Below, one piece after another: positions 19,748-29,993 of a DNA stretch of 64,000 nt. Origin of the DNA: Paracoccaceae bacterium (GTDB lineage: Bacteria; Pseudomonadota; Alphaproteobacteria; Rhodobacterales; Rhodobacteraceae); NCBI GenBank assembly GCA_016124615.1, contig WGNF01000002.1:124001-188000 (forward strand). Direction: 5' to 3'. The notes under the pieces were generated by a model that was not told where the DNA came from, ran no database searches, and saw only the letters and a list, made by a program, of their open reading frames with translations. Position numbers and translations under genes: made by a program. How positions within the stretch are numbered: position 1 is the stretch's first letter; the number at the start of each line of letters is the position of its first letter.

Positions 19748-21601
19748 GTGCTCGGGTTTTTCGAACGGCTTGTCGATCCCTTTACGCCCTACCTTGAAAC
19801 AGACACGCCGCCGCGGCGTCTCTGGCCGTTCCTGCGCGAGTATATCCGCCCGTTCCACCGGATTTTTGCGCTGACCACCGTGACCTCTGCGGCGGTCGCG
19901 CTGATTGAGGTCGGCTTGATCTGGTACGTGGGCCGGTTGGTCGATCTGCTGTCGAACGGCACGCCCGCCGATGTCTGGATGGCGCATGGTGCCGAGTTTC
20001 TGGTGGCCGGGGCAGTGGTGCTGCTGGTGCGGCCGTTGCTGGCGGCGCTGAACACGACGCTGTTGCACAACACGATCATGCCGAACTTCGGCACCTTGAT
20101 CCGCTGGCGCGCGCATCGGCATGTGTTGCGCCAATCGGTCGGCTGGTTCGAGAATGACTTTGCCGGCCGCATCGCCAACCGGATCATGCAGACCCCGCCC
20201 GCGGCGGGTGACGCGGTGTTCCAGACCTTCGACGCGGTCACCTTTGCCACCACGACGCTGATCGGCGCGGGTGCGGTGCTCAGCAGCGCCGATGCGCGTC
20301 TGGTGCTGCCGCTGCTGGTCTGGCTGGTGCTTTATGCCGCCTTGGTGCGCTGGACGCTGAAACGAGCTGGCCCGGCATCGAAAGCGGCCTCTGATGCGCG
20401 CTCGGCGGTGATCGGTCGGGTAGTGGATGCCTATACCAACATCCACTCGGTCAAGCTGTTCGCCCACCATGACCGCGAGATTTCCTACGCGAAAGAGGCG
20501 ATCGAGACGGCGCGCGAGACGTTTCAGGTCGAAATGCGCGTGGTCACCAAGATGGACATCATGCTGACCGTGTTGAACGGCGGGTTGATCGTGGCCGTGA
20601 CGTCCTGGGCGCTTTACCTCTGGTTCCACGGTCAGGCGAGCGTTGGCGTGGTCGCCGCCTCCACGACGCTGGTTCTGCGGCTGAACAACATGACCTACTG
20701 GATCATGTGGGCCACCACCGCACTGGTGCAGGCGCTGGGCATTGTCGCCGAGGGGATGGAGACCATCGCCCAACCGGTGACGCTGGTCGATGCGCCGGAG
20801 GCCAAACCGCTGCACCTGACAGAAGGCCGGATCGAGGTGCGCGAGGTCAGCCACCACTACGGGCGCGGCAGCGGGGGGCTGGACAGGGTAAGCCTGACCA
20901 TCCGGCCGGGGGAAAAGATCGGGCTGATCGGGCGGTCGGGTGCGGGGAAATCGACCCTCGTCAAGCTGCTTTTGCGGTTCTACGATATGGAGGGCGGCCA
21001 GATCCTGATCGACGGCCAGGACATCTGCGCGGTCACCCAGGACTCCTTGCGCCGCGATATCGGCATGGTTCAGCAGGATAACGCGCTGCTGCACCGGTCG
21101 GTGCGGGAAAACATCCTCTACGGTCGCCCCGAAGCCACCGAGGCGGAAATGCACGAAGCGGCGCGACGGGCCGCAGCGGATGGGTTCATCTCGAGTTTGC
21201 AGGACAGCGACGGCCGTCAGGGCTACGACGCCCGGGTGGGCGAGCGTGGGGTGAAGCTGTCGGGCGGTCAGCGGCAGCGGATCGCGCTCGCCCGCGTGAT
21301 CCTGAAGGACGCCCCGATCCTTGTGCTGGACGAGGCCACCAGCGCGCTTGACAGCGAGGTGGAGGCGGCGATTCAGGACACGCTTTACGGCCTGATGCAG
21401 GGCAAGACCGTGATCGCGATCGCGCACCGGCTTTCGACCATCGCGCATATGGACCGGATCGTGGTGCTGGATGAGGGGCATATCGTCGAAGACGGCACCC
21501 ATGCGGCGCTGCTGGCGAGTGGTGGGCTTTACGCGCGGCTGTGGAACCGTCAATCCGGCGGCTTCATCGGGATTGACCTGAAAGAGGAGGCGGCGGAATG
21601 A
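19748..21601 (+). CDS. ABC transporter, fused permease/ATPase (exporter type)
   Basis: Walker [58 protein letters not shown] domain at N-terminus. Confidence 0.95.
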   Translation: MLGFFERLVDPFTPYLETDTPPRRLWPFLREYIRPFHRIFALTTVTSAAVALIEVGLIWYVGRLVDLLSNGTPADVWMAHGAEFLVAGAVVLLVRPLLAALNTTLLHNTIMPNFGTLIRWRAHRHVLRQSVGWFENDFAGRIANRIMQTPPAAGDAVFQTFDAVTFATTTLIGAGAVLSSADARLVLPLLVWLVLYAALVRWTLKRAGPASKAASDARSAVIGRVVDAYTNIHSVKLFAHHDREISYAKEAIETARETFQVEMRVVTKMDIMLTVLNGGLIVAVTSWALYLWFHGQASVGVVAASTTLVLRLNNMTYWIMWATTALVQALGIVAEGMETIAQPVTLVDAPEAKPLHLTEGRIEVREVSHHYGRGSGGLDRVSLTIRPGEKIGLIGRSGAGKSTLVKLLLRFYDMEGGQILIDGQDICAVTQDSLRRDIGMVQQDNALLHRSVRENILYGRPEATEAEMHEAARRAAADGFISSLQDSDGRQGYDARVGERGVKLSGGQRQRIALARVILKDAPILVLDEATSALDSEVEAAIQDTLYGLMQGKTVIAIAHRLSTIAHMDRIVVLDEGHIVEDGTHAALLASGGLYARLWNRQSGGFIGIDLKEEAAE

Positions 21602-23430
21602 CCTTTGCAACCTGGATCGACGCGTTCCGCCCCGCCGAGGGCCCGCCGCCGCGTACCCTTGGTGCCTTCTTCCGCTGGTGCTTCTCTGGCGCCTGGCCCG
21701 CGCTGATCTGGGCGGCGGTGATCTCTGCCGTGGCGGGCGTGCTTGACGTGCTGGCCGCGATGCTGCTGGGCACCGTGATCGACGCCGCGCTGAAGGCCGG
21801 GCCAAGCGAGGTTTTCGCCCAGGACTGGCCGATGCTGGCGCTGTTCGCGGGGTTCTACCTTGTCATCCGCCCGGTCGTGTTCGGGCTGTCGACCGCCACC
21901 ACCTCGCTGACGCTTGGCCCGAACCTGATGCCGCTGGTCCTGTCGCGGCTGCATCGCTGGACGATAGGGCAGGCGGTGACGTTCTTCGACAACGACTTCG
22001 CAGGCCGGATCGCGCAAAAGCAGATGCAGACCGCGCGCGCGGCGACCGATGTCGCCACCGAGGCGATCAACGTGGTCGCCTTCGCGCTGTCTTCGCTGGT
22101 CGGGTCGGCCGTCTTCCTGCTGGCGATCGACGGCTGGATCGCGCTGGCGCTGACGGTCTGGCTGGTCGCCTACCTCTGGCTGATCCGCTGGTTCATTCCG
22201 CGGGTGCGCGGCAAGTCGGCGGCGCGCGCCTCGGCCCGGGCGATGGTCACGGGGCAGGTGGTGGACACGATCACCAACATCAAGACGGTGAAGCTGTTCG
22301 CCCACGCCGCCTACGAAGACCGCAACGCCTTGTCGGCGATGGCGGGGTTCCGCGAACGGGCGGTGGATTTCGGTCTGGTGTCGACCTGGTTCCGGTTCAT
22401 GCTGATGGCGCTGGCGGGGGTGTTGCCGGTCATGCTGGTCGGCGGCACGATCTGGCTGTGGACGCAGGGCCGCGCGTCGACCGGCGACATCGCGGCGGCC
22501 GGGGCAATCGCCATCCGCATCGCGCAGATGACCGGCTGGGTCAGCATGTCACTGATGAGCGCTTATGGCTCGATCGGCGAGGTCGAGGACGGGATGAACA
22601 CCCTGACCCCCGCGCATTCGCTGACCGACAAGCCGGGCGCGTTGACCCTGGGCCGTGTGACGGGCTCGATCCGGTTCGAGGGCCTGAGCTTTGCCTACGG
22701 CCGCCGGTCGGGTGGAATCGACGGCGTCACGCTGACGGTGCGGCCGGGCGAGAAGCTGGGCATCGTCGGTGCTTCGGGGGCGGGGAAATCGACCCTCGTC
22801 GCGCTCTTGTTGCGGCTCTATGACGCCGAAACGGGCTGCATTCTGATCGACGGCCACGATGTGCGCGACGTGACGCAGGAAAGCCTGCGCCGCCAGATCG
22901 CGATGGTCACGCAGGAAACCGCGATGTTCAACCGCTCGGCGCGCGACAACATCCTGTACGGCCGCCCGGATGCCACCGAGGAAGAGATGGTTGCTGCGGC
23001 GAAGCGGGCCGAGGCACATGAGTTCATCCTTGCGATGGTCGATCATATGGGCCGCAGCGGCTACGACGCCCATCTGGGCGAGCGCGGGGTGAAACTGTCG
23101 GGCGGGCAGCGGCAGCGGATCGCGCTGGCCCGCGCGTTTCTGAAGGACGCGCCGATCCTTGTGCTGGATGAAGCGACCTCGGCGCTGGATTCAGAGGTGG
23201 AGGCGCAGATCCAGATCGCGCTGGGCCGGGTGATGGAGGGCAAGACCGTGCTGGCTATCGCCCACCGGCTTTCCACCATCGCCGAGATGGACCGGATCGT
23301 GGTGATGGATGCGGGCCGCATCGTCGAAGAGGGCAGCCACGAGGCGCTGCTGGCGCGGCATGGGCTTTACTGGCGCTACTGGACCCGCCAATCGGGCGGT
23401 TTTCTGGGAACCGAAGAGGCGGCGGAGTGA
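21598..23430 (+). CDS. ABC transporter, fused permease/ATPase (paralog of preceding gene)
   Basis: [55 protein letters not shown]; 4-nt overlap with upstream gene. Confidence 0.95.
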   Translation: MTFATWIDAFRPAEGPPPRTLGAFFRWCFSGAWPALIWAAVISAVAGVLDVLAAMLLGTVIDAALKAGPSEVFAQDWPMLALFAGFYLVIRPVVFGLSTATTSLTLGPNLMPLVLSRLHRWTIGQAVTFFDNDFAGRIAQKQMQTARAATDVATEAINVVAFALSSLVGSAVFLLAIDGWIALALTVWLVAYLWLIRWFIPRVRGKSAARASARAMVTGQVVDTITNIKTVKLFAHAAYEDRNALSAMAGFRERAVDFGLVSTWFRFMLMALAGVLPVMLVGGTIWLWTQGRASTGDIAAAGAIAIRIAQMTGWVSMSLMSAYGSIGEVEDGMNTLTPAHSLTDKPGALTLGRVTGSIRFEGLSFAYGRRSGGIDGVTLTVRPGEKLGIVGASGAGKSTLVALLLRLYDAETGCILIDGHDVRDVTQESLRRQIAMVTQETAMFNRSARDNILYGRPDATEEEMVAAAKRAEAHEFILAMVDHMGRSGYDAHLGERGVKLSGGQRQRIALARAFLKDAPILVLDEATSALDSEVEAQIQIALGRVMEGKTVLAIAHRLSTIAEMDRIVVMDAGRIVEEGSHEALLARHGLYWRYWTRQSGGFLGTEEAAE

Positions 23431-24647
23431 GGCTGACGATCGAGCGTCTGGGCCATCTGGGCGATGGTATCGCGCCCGGCGCGGTCTATGTGCCGCGCGC
23501 GCTGCCGGGGGAAGAGGTCGAGGGCGACAGGGTCGGCGACACGATCCCGGCGCCGCAGATCGTCACGCCGTCACCCGATCGGGTCGCGCCGCCTTGCCCG
23601 CACTACGCCAGCTGCGGTGGCTGCGCGCTGCAACATGCGTCGGACCGGTTCGTGGCCGACTGGAAGGTTGGCGTGGTGCGCGCGGCGCTGGATGCGCAGG
23701 GGTTATCGACCCTGTTCCGGCCCATTCTGACCTCGCCGCCGCAATCGCGTCGGCGGGCGGCGCTGGCCGGGCGGCGAACGAAGAAGACCGTCATCCTCGG
23801 GTTTCACGGCCGCGCTTCGGATAGCGTGGTGGCGGTGCCGGGCTGTCGGCTGCTTCACCCCGGTCTGATGGCTGCCTTCCCGGCGCTGCAGGCGCTGGTG
23901 GCGGCGGGCAGTTCGCGCAACGGCATCGTGTCGCTGACGGTCACCCATTCGGACGCCGGGCCCGATGTGGCGGTGACGGGGGGAAAGCCGCTGGATGGCG
24001 CCCTGCGGTTGTCGCTGGCGCAGGTGGTCGAGGCGGGCGGTATCGCGCGGCTGACCTGGGGCGATGAGGTTGTCGCGCTGCGTCGGCCGCCGGGGCAGCA
24101 CTTTGGTGCCGCACGCGTGGTGCCGCCGCCCGGCGCCTTCCTGCAGGCGACGGCGGAAGGCGAGGCGGCACTGCTGGACGCGGTGACAGAGGCGGTGGGC
24201 GATGCGCGACGGGTGGCTGACCTCTTCGCGGGCTGCGGCACGTTCACCCTGCCGCTGGCCGCCCGCGCCGAGGTGCATGCGATAGAAGGCGAGGCCGCGA
24301 TGCTGGCGGCGCTGGATCGCGGCTGGCGCGGGGCCGAGGGGCTGAAGCGCGTCACCACCGAAACGCGCGACCTCTTCCGCCGCCCGCTGCTGGCCGAAGA
24401 GCTGAAGGGTTTTGACGCGATCGTGATCGACCCGCCCCGCGCCGGAGCCGAGGCGCAGGTGGCCGAACTCGCCCGCGCCGCCCTTCCGGTGATCGCGATG
24501 GTGTCCTGTAATCCCGTCACATTTGCGCGCGATGCGCGACGGTTGGCCGATTCGGGCTACCGGCTCGACTGGGTGCAGGTGGTCGATCAGTTTCGCTGGT
24601 CGGCGCATGTCGAGGTTGCGGCGCGGTTCACGCTGATCGGGCGGTGA
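23427..24647 (+). CDS. Class I SAM-dependent RNA (uracil-5) methyltransferase, RumA/RlmD family
   Basis: TRAM-like N-terminus; [15 protein letters not shown] cluster cysteines; [28 protein letters not shown]. Confidence 0.92.
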   Translation: MRLTIERLGHLGDGIAPGAVYVPRALPGEEVEGDRVGDTIPAPQIVTPSPDRVAPPCPHYASCGGCALQHASDRFVADWKVGVVRAALDAQGLSTLFRPILTSPPQSRRRAALAGRRTKKTVILGFHGRASDSVVAVPGCRLLHPGLMAAFPALQALVAAGSSRNGIVSLTVTHSDAGPDVAVTGGKPLDGALRLSLAQVVEAGGIARLTWGDEVVALRRPPGQHFGAARVVPPPGAFLQATAEGEAALLDAVTEAVGDARRVADLFAGCGTFTLPLAARAEVHAIEGEAAMLAALDRGWRGAEGLKRVTTETRDLFRRPLLAEELKGFDAIVIDPPRAGAEAQVAELARAALPVIAMVSCNPVTFARDARRLADSGYRLDWVQVVDQFRWSAHVEVAARFTLIGR

Positions 24648-24721
24648 TCCCTAGGCAAATCGGCCCGGCTTCCGGTAGACTTCCGCAAAGCCCACAGAGG
24701 CGCAGAGGCAGGACGGAAAAG

Positions 24722-25216
24722 ATGACATTCGCGCGGATCGGGTTCGCCCTTGCGCTGGCTGGCGGCGTAGCGGCCTGCGGCCACAACAAGTTCAAGACCT
24801 ACGACGGGCCCGAGGTGACTCAGGTTCAGGTCTACAAGGCGCAGCACACCATGCTGCTTTTGCACAACGGCGCGATCTTGAAGACCGAGAAAGTCAGCCT
24901 TGGCGCAGACCCGGTGGGGCCGAAGCAATTCGAGGGCGACGGCAAGACCCCCGAAGGGCAATACGTCATCAACCGCCGCAATCCGGGCAGCGAATTCTAC
25001 CTTTCGCTGGGGATTTCCTATCCCAACCCCGAGGATGTCGCGAATGCGCGCGCAATGGGAAAATCGCCGGGCGGCGACATCTTCATTCACGGCCAGGAAG
25101 GTCGGCGGACCAATGGCAAGGACTGGACCGCTGGCTGTATTGCCATTCCGAACAAGGACATGGAGGACGTGTACGCAATGGTGAAGACCGGCACGCCGAT
25201 CTTCATCATGCCCTAG
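24722..25216 (+). CDS. L,D-transpeptidase (YkuD) family lipoprotein
   Basis: MTFARIGFALALAGGVAACGHNKFK lipobox; IFIHGQEGRRTNGKDWTAGCIAIPNKDM. Confidence 0.85.
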   Translation: MTFARIGFALALAGGVAACGHNKFKTYDGPEVTQVQVYKAQHTMLLLHNGAILKTEKVSLGADPVGPKQFEGDGKTPEGQYVINRRNPGSEFYLSLGISYPNPEDVANARAMGKSPGGDIFIHGQEGRRTNGKDWTAGCIAIPNKDMEDVYAMVKTGTPIFIMP

Positions 25217-25224
25217 TCACGGCC

Positions 25225-25740
25225 TCAGCTGCCGGTGACCAGCGTCCACCAGATCTTGCCGTTCGATTCCTGATACCAGGAAAAGCCGAGGTTGACGGCC
25301 TTCGGATCAAGGATCACGTCGCGCGTATCCTTCTGGTCCATCCAGGCGGCCAGCGTCTGCAATTCGGTTTCATAGGTTTCCGAAATATCCTCGCCGAGGA
25401 AGCGCCCGGTGTAGCCCGTGCGCTGCACGCGTTCGATCGGCGATGAACCGTCAGAGCCGAAATGCCAGGGCCGGTTCTGCACCGACATGTCACGCGAGTG
25501 CGTCGCCGCGGCGGCGGTCAACTGCGCGCTCAGTTCCAGCGGCGCTTCGCTGGCCTTGGCCCGCAACGCGTTGATGTTGTCCAGCATGCGGTAGACGATC
25601 TTCGAGGTATCGCCTGGCCCGATGTTGTAAACCTGCGGCAAGGGTTTGCCGTCGGCGCCCATTTGCGGAAGCTGCGTTTGTTCACCACACCCGGCAAGGG
25701 CAAGAGTGACTGCGAGAAGCATGACGGCAAGACGATTCAT
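25225..25740 (-). CDS. CAP (SCP/PR1-like) domain lipoprotein
   Basis: MNRLAVMLLAVTLALAGCGEQ lipobox; INALRAKASEAPLELSAQLTAAAATHSRDMSVQN...GENI-like GEDISETYET. Confidence 0.85.
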   Translation of the reverse strand: MNRLAVMLLAVTLALAGCGEQTQLPQMGADGKPLPQVYNIGPGDTSKIVYRMLDNINALRAKASEAPLELSAQLTAAAATHSRDMSVQNRPWHFGSDGSSPIERVQRTGYTGRFLGEDISETYETELQTLAAWMDQKDTRDVILDPKAVNLGFSWYQESNGKIWWTLVTGS

Positions 25741-25911
25741 GTATTCGACACCCGGTTGAGACGCTTGACGACCTTTACAGGGTCGCGCCGGAGTGTTCAA
25801 ACGCAACGATGCCCTTGCACGATGCGTTGACGGCTCTTTGAATTGCCGCCACAAGCCGAAAGGTCATAAACTACTGCCTCATCACGACGCAGGACATCAG
25901 GAGGCGCACTC

Positions 25912-26517
25912 ATGAGTGCTTGGTACTCTGGAAAATTCAATCGTCGGGCATTCCTCGGCACGGCGGCGGCGGCCGGGGTCAGTGCGATGGCCCTGCCGGC
26001 ATGGGCCCAGCAGGCGAACTCGACCGAAATGGAATCCGACGTGAACGCGGTCGTTCGGCGGAACATTTCGAGCTTTCGTTCGCTGCAGTGGCAGGACCAT
26101 TTCGACAACACCCGAAATGGCGCGATCCTTGTCGACACGACCTCGCGTGCGCTGCATTTCTGGTCGGAAGACCGGACGATCTACAAGCTTTACCCTACCA
26201 GCGTACCGATGTCGCCGGACCTGACCCGCAAGGGGCGGACGGAGGTGATCCGCAAGGTCAAGGACCCGACCTGGTCGCCGACGCCGGCGATGAAAAAGCG
26301 CGATCCGGAATGGCCGGATTTCGTTCCCGCAGGCCCGGATAACCCGCTTGGCACCCGCGCGCTTTACCTCAGCTGGCAGTATTATCGCATCCACGGCACG
26401 CAGGACACGCGCAAGATCGGTCGGCGGTCGTCGAACGGCTGCATCGGCCTCTATAACGAGGATATCGAGCAGCTCTTCACCCTGGCGAAAGTCGGCACGC
26501 AAGTGTTGCTAATTTGA
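25912..26517 (+). CDS. L,D-transpeptidase with twin-arginine signal peptide
   Basis: FNRRAFLGTAAAAGVSAMALPAWAQ Tat signal; IHGTQDTRKIGRRSSNGCIGLYNEDI YkuD catalytic motif. Confidence 0.93.
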   Translation: MSAWYSGKFNRRAFLGTAAAAGVSAMALPAWAQQANSTEMESDVNAVVRRNISSFRSLQWQDHFDNTRNGAILVDTTSRALHFWSEDRTIYKLYPTSVPMSPDLTRKGRTEVIRKVKDPTWSPTPAMKKRDPEWPDFVPAGPDNPLGTRALYLSWQYYRIHGTQDTRKIGRRSSNGCIGLYNEDIEQLFTLAKVGTQVLLI

Positions 26518-26665
26518 CGATATGGTGGCCATCCTGTTGACTGGCCTCGGAAGCTCCGTTGCATTCCCGCGCGCCAGATGGTTGAACAAGGCCACGAGGT
26601 ACAGTCTTGGGTGCCCCCGCCGTCCTCTGAAACTTACGGCTCGGGGCGAATTCTGGAGGTTTACT

Positions 26666-26857
26666 ATGAAGAAACTTGCTCTTGCCGCCGCAATCTCGGT
26701 CGTCGCTTCCAGCGCTTTCGCCGGCAGCATGGCGAAACCGGTGATGGAAGCCCCGGTGGTCGTCGCCCAGGCTAAGCAAACGTCGTCGTCGAGCTCGGCG
26801 ATCGTTCCGCTGATCCTGCTGGCCATCGTCGTCGCTGCCGTCGCGTCGTCGAACTAA
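26666..26857 (+). CDS. Small exported/membrane protein of unknown function (Ser-rich linker plus C-terminal TM)
   Basis: MKKLALAAAISVVASSAFAGSMAKPVMEAPVVVAQAKQTSSSSSAIVPLILLAIVVAAVASSN; SD TGGAGG upstream. Confidence 0.75.
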   Translation: MKKLALAAAISVVASSAFAGSMAKPVMEAPVVVAQAKQTSSSSSAIVPLILLAIVVAAVASSN

Positions 26858-26880
26858 TCACACTCTGTAAAGAGTGGTCA

Positions 26881-26909
26881 GCAGGCAGCGGTTTATCACC
26901 GCTGCCTGC
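26881..26909 (+). terminator. Intrinsic terminator (11-bp stem, 7-nt loop, T-rich tail)
   Basis: GCAGGCAGCGG-TTTATCA-CCGCTGCCTGC-TTTGCTTTG; preceded by a smaller hairpin CACTCT-GTAA-AGAGTG at 26861-26876. Confidence 0.85.
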
Positions 26910-26946
26910 TTTGCTTTGTCTGCCTCTCTGACCGGTTTCGCCCGCG

Positions 26947-28035
26947 TCAGCCCAGCCAGCCTGCAAGGTTCTGGCCGATGACCTCCGTCAGCGCCGCAAT
27001 ATGCGCCGCATCATCGTTCAGGCACGGGATATAGGTGAAACTTTCGCCGCCCGCGTGAATGAAGGCTTCGCGAATCTCGCCGTTGATCTCTTCCAGCGTC
27101 TCGATGCAGTCGGCTGAAAACGCCGGTGCGATCACCGCGATCCGCTTCTTGCCCGCCTTCGCCAGTTCGGCCACGTGCTTGACCGTGTAGGGCTGCAACC
27201 ATTCCTCTGGCCCGAAGACCGACTGGAACGAGGTGTGGATCATCGCCTTGTCCCACCCCAGCCGCTCGCGCAGCAGGCGGGTCGTTTTCTGGCACTGGCA
27301 ATGGTAGGGATCGCCCGCCATCAGGTACCGCTTCGGCATCCCATGATAGGACGCGACCAGCACATCAGGCTTTTCGCGCAGGCCCGCCCAGGCGCGTTCG
27401 ACCGATTGCGCCAGCGCCTCGATGTAAAGCGGATGATCGAAGTATTCCGGCACGGTGCGGGCGGCCGGCTGGCGCTTTTCTTTCGTCAAGGCGCTGAAAA
27501 AGGCGTCGTTGGCGGTAGCAGAGGTTGCGCCCGCGTAATGCGGGTAAAGCGGAAAGAACAGGATCTTCTCGCAGCCCGCATCGACCATTGCGCGCACCTT
27601 CGACGCGGTGGAGGGGTTGCCGTAGCGCATGCAGAAATCGACCATCACCTGATCGCCATACCGCGCCGTCAGCGTCTCGCGCAGCGCGGCGGTCTGATCC
27701 CGGGTGATCGTCATCAACGGGCTTTCGTCCTTGTCGTGGTTCCAGATCAGCTTGTAGTTTGCGCCGGAACTGAACGGCCGCTTGCTCAGGACGATCAGTT
27801 GCAACAGCGGCTGCCACTTCCAGCGCGGGTAGTCGATCACCCGCCGGTCCGACAGAAACTCGCTCAGATAGCGCCGCATCGACCAGTAGTCGTAGTGGTC
27901 CGGCGTGCCCAGATTGGCCACCAGCACCCCCACCTTGGCCCGGCGCACCGACGGATGGTCGGCCGGGGCGTGCGTTAACCGGCCTTCACCGGGGCGGATC
28001 ATGTCAGCGTTGGCACCCGGCGTGGCATCCTGCAT
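26947..28035 (-). CDS. hemH: Ferrochelatase
   Basis: KVGVLVANLGTPDHYDYWSMRRYLSEFLSDRRVID; SYHGMPKRYLMAGDPYHCQCQKTTRLL. Confidence 0.97.
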   Translation of the reverse strand: MQDATPGANADMIRPGEGRLTHAPADHPSVRRAKVGVLVANLGTPDHYDYWSMRRYLSEFLSDRRVIDYPRWKWQPLLQLIVLSKRPFSSGANYKLIWNHDKDESPLMTITRDQTAALRETLTARYGDQVMVDFCMRYGNPSTASKVRAMVDAGCEKILFFPLYPHYAGATSATANDAFFSALTKEKRQPAARTVPEYFDHPLYIEALAQSVERAWAGLREKPDVLVASYHGMPKRYLMAGDPYHCQCQKTTRLLRERLGWDKAMIHTSFQSVFGPEEWLQPYTVKHVAELAKAGKKRIAVIAPAFSADCIETLEEINGEIREAFIHAGGESFTYIPCLNDDAAHIAALTEVIGQNLAGWLG

Positions 28036-28098
28036 GGTCGTGGCTCCGTTATTGATGAAGGCTCGCTTGGGGCGGAGATAACGGCTTCTGCCGCGCGG

Positions 28099-28932
28099 TC
28101 AATCGCTTGCCGCCCCATCGTCGCGCGGCAGCGGCGTTTCGGGCGCCCCAAGCGCGTCGGACAGTCGCGTGACCGCCGATCCGGGCCGCAGCGGCTTTTG
28201 CTGGCTTTCGTGCGGAGCCCAGCCGGTCAGAAAGATCAACTCGAAACTCGCCCGGATGCGGCCATCCGCCGCCGGATAGCTTTCGGCATAGACGCGACCA
28301 GCTTCTGCGAACAGGGCGCGGCGCGTGGGCGCGCGGCGCCGCGCAGCCATCGCGTTGGCCTCGCCCATCGCGCGCAGATCACGCATCAGATGCAGGGCCG
28401 AGGCATAGGTGACCGTGATCAGGTCGCCGTCGGCCACCGGCAGGGCAAAGCCCGCCCGTTGCAAGAGGCCGCCAAGCTCGCGGATCTCGCCCATCGGCAG
28501 CACGCGGGGCGACAGGCCGCCGCTGATCCGGGCCTCGGCCTCGGCCAGCGCGGCCCGCAACTCGGCCAGCGTGCGCCCGCCGAACAGCACACCAAGGAAC
28601 AACCCGTCCGGCCGCAGCGCCCGACGGCATTGCACAAGCTGGCCGACAAGGTCGTTGGCCCAATGCAGCCCGAACGCATGGATCACCAGATCAAAGCTGC
28701 CGGGGGTCAGCGCAAGGGTCTCATCGTCGGGCACGACGGTCGCCTGGGGGAAGGTGCGCTGCCAGAGGTCGGGGAAACCTGTCACCACGGCGACGTCCGT
28801 GAACGTCCTGTTAACCTCTTCAAGCCTTTCCTGCAGGTTCAGGATGGCTTCGTCCTGCAGGAAAGTGGCGGTCGCGCGGGCCAGGTTTCGGGCAAGCGCG
28901 GTGCGGTCGGTCAGTTCCGGGGGGCGGGCCAT
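28099..28932 (-). CDS. SAM-methyltransferase-fold protein, BioC/NDUFAF5-like
   Basis: DLVIHAFGLHWANDLVGQLVQCRRALRPDGLFLGVLFGGRTLAELRAALAEAE. Confidence 0.78.
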   Translation of the reverse strand: MARPPELTDRTALARNLARATATFLQDEAILNLQERLEEVNRTFTDVAVVTGFPDLWQRTFPQATVVPDDETLALTPGSFDLVIHAFGLHWANDLVGQLVQCRRALRPDGLFLGVLFGGRTLAELRAALAEAEARISGGLSPRVLPMGEIRELGGLLQRAGFALPVADGDLITVTYASALHLMRDLRAMGEANAMAARRRAPTRRALFAEAGRVYAESYPAADGRIRASFELIFLTGWAPHESQQKPLRPGSAVTRLSDALGAPETPLPRDDGAASD

Positions 28933-28978
28933 CGGCGTTCCTGCAAGGTCGGGCGTTACTTAGGGGGTTCGGGCGGAA

Positions 28979-29695
28979 ATGCAAAGCGTGCTGCGGGTGC
29001 TCTACCTTCCGCACTGCCTGACCTGCGCGGCACAGGTGACGACCGAATTCGGCCTGTGCGGCGCCTGCTGGGCGGCCACGCCCTTCGTCACCGGCGTGGT
29101 CTGCGACATCTGCGGCACGCCGCTGCCGGGCACCGACGATGGCACCCCGGTGCATTGCGACGACTGCCTGACGATCGCCCGCCCGTGGGATCAGGGCCGC
29201 GCCGCGCTTGTGTACAAGGACAACGGCCGCAAGCTGGTGCTGGCGCTGAAACACGGCGACCGGCTTGACCTTGTGCGACCGATGGCCGGGTGGATGCACC
29301 GGGCGGTGGCGCCGATCCTGCGGCCGGGGATGCTGGTGGTGCCGGTGCCGCTGCACTGGCGGCGCCTGCTGCGACGGCGCTACAATCAGGCGGCGTTGCT
29401 GTCGCAGGCGGTGGCGAAGGCCGCGGGGCTGGATCATTGCCCCGATCTCTTGATCCGCACCCGCCGCACGCCGACACAGGAAGGGCGCGACCGCGACTCG
29501 CGCTTTGCCAACATTTCCGGCGCGCTGGCCATCCACCCCCGGCGCGGTGGGCGCCTGCCGGGGCGCCATGTGCTGCTGGTCGATGATGTGATGACCTCGG
29601 GCGCGACGCTGGCGGCGGCGGCCGAGGTCTGCCGCGCGGGCGGGGCGGCGCAGGTGTCGGTGCTGGTACTGGCGCGCGTTGCGAAGGATGCTTAA
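28979..29695 (+). CDS. ComF family protein (phosphoribosyltransferase-like)
   Basis: N-terminal zinc-ribbon Cys pairs; C-terminal HVLLVDDVMTSGATLAAAAEVCRAGGAAQVSVLVLAR. Confidence 0.93.
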   Translation: MQSVLRVLYLPHCLTCAAQVTTEFGLCGACWAATPFVTGVVCDICGTPLPGTDDGTPVHCDDCLTIARPWDQGRAALVYKDNGRKLVLALKHGDRLDLVRPMAGWMHRAVAPILRPGMLVVPVPLHWRRLLRRRYNQAALLSQAVAKAAGLDHCPDLLIRTRRTPTQEGRDRDSRFANISGALAIHPRRGGRLPGRHVLLVDDVMTSGATLAAAAEVCRAGGAAQVSVLVLARVAKDA

Positions 29696-29732
29696 ATCCT
29701 TATAGTCGCGCCACCTCCTCAGGATCGTTGTC

Positions 29733-29990
29733 ATGAAGCCCGTCGAAATCTACACCTCGCCATCGTGTGGCTATTGCCATGCCGCCAAACGCCTGCTGAC
29801 GCAGAAGGGCGCTGCCTTCACCGAACATGACGTGTCGGGCGATGCCTCGCTGCGCCGCGTGATGATGGACCGCGCCCACGGCGGCTATACCGTGCCGCAG
29901 ATCTTCATCGATGGCACCCATGTCGGCGGCTGCGATGATCTTTATGCGCTGGACCGGGCGGGCAAGCTCGATCCGATGCTGGCGGGCTGA
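29733..29990 (+). CDS. grxC: Glutaredoxin 3
   Basis: VEIYTSPSCGYCHAAKRLLTQKGAAFTEHDVSG; TVPQIFIDGTHVGGCDDLYALDRAGKLDPML. Confidence 0.96.
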   Translation: MKPVEIYTSPSCGYCHAAKRLLTQKGAAFTEHDVSGDASLRRVMMDRAHGGYTVPQIFIDGTHVGGCDDLYALDRAGKLDPMLAG

Positions 29991-29993
29991 GCG

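Noticed and set aside
19649-21805. 718-aa minus-strand ORF opposite the first ABC transporter
   Set aside because: Shadow ORF of a strong coding gene; translation is Arg/Gln/His-rich without motifs.
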